Part shown: positions 58,619-64,000 of the stretch, in pieces
Numbering within the stretch: the first letter of the stretch is position 1
Layout of the letters: each line of letters opens with the position of its first letter
Origin: Trichosphaerium sp. ATCC 40318
Lineage: Eukaryota > Discosea > Flabellinia > Trichosidae
Assembly: GCA_038496445.1 (NCBI GenBank)
Contig: JALMLS010000612.1
Span: 434,001 to 498,000, forward strand
Direction: 5' to 3'
Length of the DNA stretch: 64,000 nt
Program-made: the position numbers and the translations under genes
The notes under the pieces: model-generated
What the model was told of the DNA's origin: nothing
Databases searched by the model: none
Seen by the model: the letters and a program-made list of their open reading frames with translations, nothing else

Positions 58619-59515
58619 TTAATTCCTTGCTCGTGCGTAACGACCATCTATAGGTTTTGCCAATGAATCATTAATTTTAAGTACACATCCATCTTGCATC
58701 ATCCGTACTATTTAACAAAATTTTTGTCAGCATCTCTTTTTATTTTTTTTTCGATAATAAAACGTACTTGTAATTCTAGCAATGTTGCGTGCATCATCAA
58801 TTCCTGTTAAAATAAAGGCTTAGCACTTATGTGCAATACTTTAAATAACGTACCTGAGTGTGGATTGCCTTCAAAAGTCATGCCAAGCTCGCCAAGCATA
58901 CGAGTGATATTTCTTCTATTTTTTGCATAAAAGTCTCCCCACAACCATCTCATGTTAACCCACTTATTGCAATAATGCGGTGTTTTAATTTTCTTCACTG
59001 TACACTCTCCTGATAAGAAGTCTCTGAGATCCCAAGGCCTATCCGTTGTTATAATCACAATATTAGTTTCTATTACGTACCCATCTGTTACAAACGCCCA
59101 AGAACCTGTGTAGATGAAATTTAGTCAACAAGACGAGTAAATATGACGTTACCCTTTATGTTTTCCCTCTGCCACGCGTCGAAGCGGCTCAGGGCTTCTT
59201 GCAATGATACTCCACCGTCAACTTGTTCCTATTCAGCAAAGAATTTAGCGACAGGTGTAAAACAAACAATTGTTGGTCTACCTGCGTTATACCGGTTAAT
59301 TTCTTGCAGAAATCGGTGAGCGTTGGGTTAATTGTTGGTTTTAAATATAATTGAAATGTTTTTTCGATAGTGAGCGTAGATGCGTTAACTAATACTACTG
59401 GAAACTCTATTATCTCATTATTGTAGTTTCTATTGTTTTTTTCACAGGTAGCCTCAAAATCTAGTACGCAAAAGTAATCGAACTTCTGCGCTACTTTTCT
59501 TTTTGTAGTTGCCAT
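58619..59515 (-). CDS. ERI1-like 3'-5' exonuclease (DEDDh)
   Basis: Starts MATTKRKVAQKFDYFCVLDF. Exo I is VLDFEATCEKNN with Asp-x-Glu, followed by IIEFPVVLVNA; exo II region is SWAFVTDGPWDLRDFL; exo III is HSGIDDARNIARITVRMM with the catalytic His and Asp. The spacing and the sequence NEIIEFPVVL place it in the ERI1/3'hExo/KapD group, which trims histone mRNA stem-loops, 5.8S rRNA ends and small RNAs. There is no SAP domain, so it is the short form (about 220 residues), like plant and protist members. Ends GRYARARN. Confidence 0.9.
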
Positions 59516-59718
59516 TCTCGTACACTTGTGTTTTTAATCGGTTTTTCTTTCTTTTTTTTATGTGAAACTATCTGTACACGTCACACTTGCCGCGAAACGG
59601 ATGAAAATCTTAGTTGAATCAACGTGCTCATAACAGCGGTTAATAGCGTTTGTTTAATGAGTACTGAGTGCCTTAATACATCACGTGACCAGAACGCCTT
59701 AAAAAGTGTTGTAGTATC

Positions 59719-60672
59719 ATGTCAGATGGAGAAGATGAGTTGAATTTAGATCTAATAGTACATTTACGACAGTTTCATCAAGATTTAAGACTTTTAAGGT
59801 GAAAGAGCGCTGTATTGGACAATTTTCCTTTAAAATCAAAGAACGCAAGCCAAGTAACATCCTTGAAGCGATAGATAGAACAAAAGGTAGTGACACAACT
59901 GGATGTATTGTACGTGGTTTATTCCCTTTCTATTATGCCAAATACGCGATATTGCATGCTTTTATAACGCATACAGTAGGTTTGGCCTTGTGCAATTTAT
60001 TTCTGTAAGCACATCTTGAAAAATAAGTCGCTATTCGCTGGGAAGCGAGTTATAGAGTTAGGCGCAGGGACAGGTAGACCCGCCCTTTTGTTTCTACTTT
60101 AATATCCGCTAAGGCATATCTGGACTTGTAACATCGCGCCTATGCGCTTCAATGACATTAACAGACGGTAATGACGCTGTTTTGAGCATTCTAGAAGAAA
60201 ACGTTAACAACAATAAAGGTGCAGCTTCGTTTTTCTTTGAAGGCTGACAGTTAGTCTCCAGTACCGTCTTGTGACATGACAAGTTGTAAGCTATTGTGGG
60301 GAAGTGATGTTGGATCATTGGCAGGCTCTTTCGATGTAGTTATAGGATCTTCTTTAACGTACAAACACAAAATGTTTCCATTGTTATTCAACACTGCAAA
60401 ATATCTATTGAAAGACTCTGAAGATTCATTCTTTTTGGTACTGTTATTGACCTAACTTGTCACATTATTTTCTAATGTTACACAATTAGACAGCTTTTGA
60501 GGAACATAAAGATGAGTTATCAAAAGTCTTCGATGGAGTTGCAAGAGATTGTGGTTTGAAATGTTCAAATACTGAGCACGTTGAAATGACTTCTGATGTT
60601 CTTATTCAACATGATGTCATCGACTATGGAGATAAAGTGACGATTAAAGAGTATAGAGTCATTAAAGCATAA
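59719..60672 (+). CDS. METTL21/FAM86-type protein-lysine methyltransferase
   Basis: About five exons from MSDGEDELNLDLIVHLRQFH. A strand-rich entry (QFSFKI) leads to TTGCIVWPCAIYFCKHIL, then the SAM-binding motif KRVIELGAGTG, ISGLVTSRLCASMTLTDGND (acidic loop), VLSILEENVNNN, GSFDVVIGSSLTYKHKMFPL and LLKDSEDSFFLV. This order is that of seven-beta-strand lysine methyltransferases of the METTL21/22/FAM86 group that modify chaperones and elongation factors. The substrate cannot be read from the sequence. Ends KEYRVIKA. Confidence 0.8.
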
Positions 60673-61515
60673 TTGAAACCACGAAGGGTTCTAAACTTGT
60701 AATAAACTACCACAAAATAATTGCTTTACCAGCAGATGTTTATTCTTAGTTTTTTCATATTTTTTGAATTGCCAGCATCAATCCAAAATGTATTTATTCA
60801 AAATTTACATAGTTGAAATATTCACCGTATTTTGTCTGGTGTTCATACAATTGATCTAAGCTATTGTCAGTATGTTACAGATGAAGGTATTACTGCTTTA
60901 GCTGGTGTTATGCGATTAATTTAGACTGCAGAGATTACGAATAAGGGTGAAATCAAAGAAAGGTGTGAAAATCTATCTCTGGTGGCAACTGGCGTTACAG
61001 ATAATATATACAAACCCAGTAAGTGTAGTAGATTTTCACCAACGGCTTAATACCAAGATCTGTCATAAAAGTTAACAGGATGTTGTATAGCATGAGCATC
61101 TGAAATACCCTTCAACAATCTGAGAGAATTGTTTTGATATCGCTCCAAAAGATTGCATAGTTACCCCAGCAATATATATTGTAGAATATGAACAGTGACT
61201 TCCAAAGAATCTCATCAAAGAATGTGATATCCATTCATTTTTACTCCTCTAATCATCGTGACAACTTACTTTAATCGAGGTTGCAATGTAAGATTTCACG
61301 GCATTTGTTTTCAAATCACTGTGGAGTTGACCTGAAATAACGCTATTTCAATGTAACGTTAACCTACTTTTTCATGAAGCTCTATGTCCTGTCGTTTCTT
61401 TTTGGAACATCATTTTCGCTGTATTACTTCTGCGTAATCAATTAGTAACGCCTATGTGAAGATAGACGTCGTCAAACATAGTCCCATTTTGAGCATTCAC
61501 AAAGTTCGATTTAAT
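60673..61515. other. Intergenic region with LRR relic
   Basis: Apart from the LRR fragment at 60826-60922 no gene is seen. The sequence 60940-61200 may be further decayed repeat sequence but cannot be read with confidence. Confidence 0.4.
60826..60922 (+). pseudogene. Fragment of a VHT-type LRR gene
   Basis: A short frame reads GVHTIDLSYCQYVTDEGITA followed by LAGVM and a stop, i.e. one and a half repeats of the family at 2151-3524. No further repeats continue on either side, and the surroundings are non-coding. It looks like the relic of a once larger copy. Confidence 0.75.
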
Positions 61516-62321
61516 ATGCACATCACCTTTGTTGTTGTTTGTTTCGCTCTGTTTATAGCAATACTGAATGCTACTGTAAGTGTAGCGTGTATAGGTGATT
61601 CCATAACGCATGGTGCATGCTCTGATGGCAAAACTTATCCAATACAGCTTCAAGGCATGTTAGGCGACGGCTACACAGTAACAAACTACGGTACTCCTTC
61701 TAAAAACCTTACTCATAACTAAAACATCAAAATAAAGGAGTTGGCGGTACAACAATGCTTAAAAAGGGAAACCTCCCTTATTGGAACACGAAACAATACA
61801 CAGATAGTATTAATTCGAACGCTGATATTGTTATTATAATGTTTGGCACCAACGACGCAAAATTCTTTAACTGGGGTCCTTATAGTGATGAGTTTCCAGG
61901 AGACTACGCGGATATGATAGAGAGTTACGCTAAAATGTCTTCTTCACCAAAGGCACGCAATATCACGTGATTTTCTCTCGAAAGTTCCAACGAATTTTTT
62001 GGGTTTTTTTTAATGACGCTATAGGTTTTTATGATGACGCCACCACCTCTGTATCCACCAGATCCATACTCCATGAATAAGACCGTGATAAATGATATTT
62101 TCCCAACACTCATGCCAAGCATCGCTCGCGCTAATGGCCTACCAATACCTATCGACATATTCAATGCTTTAGGTACACAACTTTAGAATGTTTGACCTAA
62201 ATTGTTTTCAGGTGGTGTAAATCTGAGTCAACCTGGGATAACATGTGATGGGTGTCACCCTACGTTAAAGGGATATACCGAAATGACGAAGACAATATTT
62301 GAGTACATACAAAAGCATTAG
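61516..62321 (+). CDS. Secreted SGNH/GDSL hydrolase
   Basis: Four exons from MHITFVVVCFALFIAILNAT, a signal peptide. Block I is VACIGDSITHGACSDG with the nucleophile Ser; glycine block GGVGGTTMLKKGNLPYWN; block III IIMFGTNDAKFFNWGP with Asn; block V CDGCHPTLKGYTEM with the catalytic His preceded by Asp three residues before. All catalytic residues are present. Family members hydrolyse esters on lipids or carbohydrates; the tail resembles bacterial sialate or acyl esterases. The intron 61953-62024 is GC-AG (AAG|GCACGC) and restores KVFMMTPPPLYPP. Confidence 0.9.
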
Positions 62322-62772
62322 CTACAGTAAACAGCACTGTAATCTAACAAAGCTTCTTTTGTTAAACTTAAATACATTTTGCTCTTGCTCAACCAATAAT
62401 ACTAAACCTATGAATACTACAATTACACTAGTGAAACTAAATGTCTTCAAATCACTGTACTTAACGTAAAGTGAGAAACTATCAATATTCCACCTGCATA
62501 CTGACTGCATTTTGGTCTATATTTTTGTAGTGCTAACACGTCTATCCTTCAAGTAACAACTAACAATAATTATACGCCAAAGTTCGGGTGTGACAACAAC
62601 TTCAGTGTCTTTACCACGAAGATAGATACACGTTCTTGACAGCACGTGCAGGAGTCATTAGCTTGCGCTCGCTCCGCTCGCTTGAAAAAAAAAAAAAAGG
62701 AGTCATTAGCTTGCAGTTACGAAAAGTCAACACTTTCCTTATTTGTGCAAAAAAAAAGTACTCACATTTGCG
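62322..62772. other. Intergenic region with small insertion
   Basis: No gene; contains the poly(A)-tailed insertion at 62651-62714. Confidence 0.5.
62650..62714 (+). mobile_element. Tiny poly(A)-ended insertion flanked by a 16-17 bp direct repeat
   Basis: The 16 bases GGAGTCATTAGCTTGC occur at 62651-62666 and again at 62699-62714. Between them is an 18-base GC-rich piece (GCTCGCTCCGCTCGCTTG) plus 14 A. A perfect duplication flanking a 3' poly(A) run is the mark of target-primed reverse transcription with extreme 5' truncation. No LINE was found in the window, so the source is unknown. Confidence 0.65.
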
Positions 62773-63765
62773 ATGGACACTTTTGATGAATCCCTATTAG
62801 ATGGGGATCGTAGAAATAAGAAACGTGGCGGCATGCATTGGATGGTTCAGACTCTCATTGTCGTATTATTAGTTGTACTCGTTGCTCTAATAGCCGCGGA
62901 CGTTTATTTTACGTACAAAAACCATCAAAACGTGCGTAGTATTGGTTTTACAATCAATAAAGCTAAAATAAGCGGTAGCTCCATAAAACCGACACTAACA
63001 CCGATAAACCGTACCTAGTTAACTTGGGTATTATGGGACCAAGAGTACAAGGATATAGAGTGTACTCACAATGCTACAATTTATTTATTTAACCTGTGAA
63101 TAGCTCTGGGCAATTTAGCAACGATTTAGATGCACTAACGGAAAAATGGTGGTCATATTTAAACAACCGCAAAGTAGGACCAAACGATACCATCATTTCA
63201 GACATAGACGATACAGTTCTATCAACGTACAAAGAGTGAGTATACATTAAAAATTTTGACATCTTGATACTGCACGTAGGCTACTTACAACAAAATGGTT
63301 TTGTTATATCCCAGCAAAAGACGTTGCATACATTGAAGCCGCAAAGGCACCTGCAATACCACAAACTAAGCAACTTGTGTCAAATATTGTAGATAAAGGC
63401 TACACGCTCATATTTCTAACAGGCAACAACACACGCACAGCCCACTTCTCACTGCAATGTAGGTCGCCCTGAAAAGTTTAAGAATGCAACATTTGTAAAT
63501 CTCGAAAGAGAAGGCATAAAAGGCTTTTCAAAGATCATTTTCCGTACTCCCGCGCAAGAAAGCCTTTCAGCGATGGCATATAAAGTAAGTCTACAATGAA
63601 TTCCATGATAACTTTAACATCAAAACATAGTCACAGACGCGTGAAGAGCTTCAAAAGAGCGGTTATAACATTATTGGCAGCATGGGCGACCAAATGAGCG
63701 ATATAGTGGGTGGTAATGCCCCATACCAAATGAAAGTACCAAACTACATGTACCTCATACCTTGA
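62773..63765 (+). CDS. Membrane-anchored HAD-superfamily acid phosphatase (subfamily IIIB)
   Basis: Starts MDTFDESLLDGDRRNKKRGG; a single hydrophobic span (VQTLIVVLLVVLVALIAAD) near residues 24-43 makes it a type II membrane protein. The lumenal/outer part has SGQFSNDLDALTEKWWSYLN, the HAD motif I IISDIDDTVLSTYKE (DxDxT), APAIPQTKQLVSNIVDKGYT, motif II LIFLTGNN, a conserved FRTPAQESL region with Lys, and motif III GYNIIGSMGDQMSDIVGG. It matches the acid phosphatase/vegetative-storage-protein and bacterial class-B-like group. The exon after LTGNN is tentative. Ends at 63765. Confidence 0.85.
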
Positions 63766-64000
63766 TTGCACAAAACTTGTAGAGCGAAAGAAGTAGATCA
63801 AATACAAGAAAAAATTTCAAAAAACAATTAATAAAACTAACCTTCATCTTGTACGCCTCTAGTATTGTCAGACACTGGGCGCAACCTACTATCCATTTCT
63901 TGGCTCTAAGTCATACAAGCTAATTTATTTCTGTTTCGCGTCTACGCAAGCCACAAAGCCCATAGGGCGAATAATAATACAATGAAAAAGCTTGGTACTC
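63766..64000. other. Window edge, possible start of another gene
   Basis: An ATG at 63983 (MKKLG) sits right at the edge and could open a new plus-strand gene. On the minus strand a short frame MDSRLRPVSDNTRGVQDEG (63895 down) ends at a GTTAGT donor. Neither can be judged. Confidence 0.25.

Overview
This is a compact nuclear genome fragment from a unicellular eukaryote. The evidence is spliced ubiquitin, eS30, UPF0390, small Tim, serine palmitoyltransferase and mitochondrial BCKDH E1-alpha genes, and very many short introns (mostly 40-110 nt). Most introns start GTACG and end in a T-rich tract plus TAG or CAG; a conspicuous minority are GC-AG. Ena/VASP, an actobindin-like protein, F-box/RasGEF, IST1 and a PB1-UBA receptor point to an amoebozoan or a related unikont protist. 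The lineage is an inference and cannot be fixed from the window. Gene ends below were deduced by hand from splice phase and homology, so exon borders are approximate unless argued.

Left part (1-23.4 kb): four loci carry a divergent module of about 70 residues (Trp, Asn-Gln-Arg, Trp-Tyr, Gly-Gly, Tyr-Pro, Trp). It is found alone (17.3-19.9 kb), followed by a PD-(D/E)XK/Vsr-like nuclease domain with an EYQG-QHY motif (1-1.6 kb and 21.5-23.4 kb), or followed by a degenerate nuclease domain and then an ATP-dependent DNA ligase (7.3-10.7 kb). Between them lie two VHT-type leucine-rich-repeat genes (one with a clear F-box), a secreted M35 aspzincin protease, small membrane proteins, UPF0390, an LRR-PX-BAR sorting nexin, a small secreted protein, polyubiquitin and an ArfGAP.

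Middle part (23.7-46.5 kb): an eS30-like gene, then one very unusual minus-strand gene whose exons join in frame an IST1 (ESCRT-III) domain, about five RNase R-type cold-shock repeats and a complete actin fold. Next come a PB1/UBA autophagy-receptor-like gene, Ena/VASP, a nuclear protein of unknown role, an F-box/RasGEF fusion, a dermatopontin-like secreted protein, a large acidic multi-IQ protein with an SPKR-repeat tail, a predicted N-myristoylated repeat protein and an actobindin-like protein. Actin regulation and membrane traffic dominate this stretch.

Right part (46.6-64 kb): LCB2, two tandem paralogues with a coiled coil and a C1q/TNF-like C-terminal domain, a small Tim, BCKDHA, a PP1-docking-motif protein, an ERI1-like exonuclease, a METTL21-type methyltransferase, a dead LRR fragment, a secreted SGNH hydrolase, a tiny poly(A)-tailed insertion with a target-site duplication, and a membrane-anchored HAD acid phosphatase.

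The most promising candidates for something undescribed are the module/nuclease/ligase family, especially the fusion at 7321-10669, and the IST1-cold-shock-actin fusion at 24129-28655.
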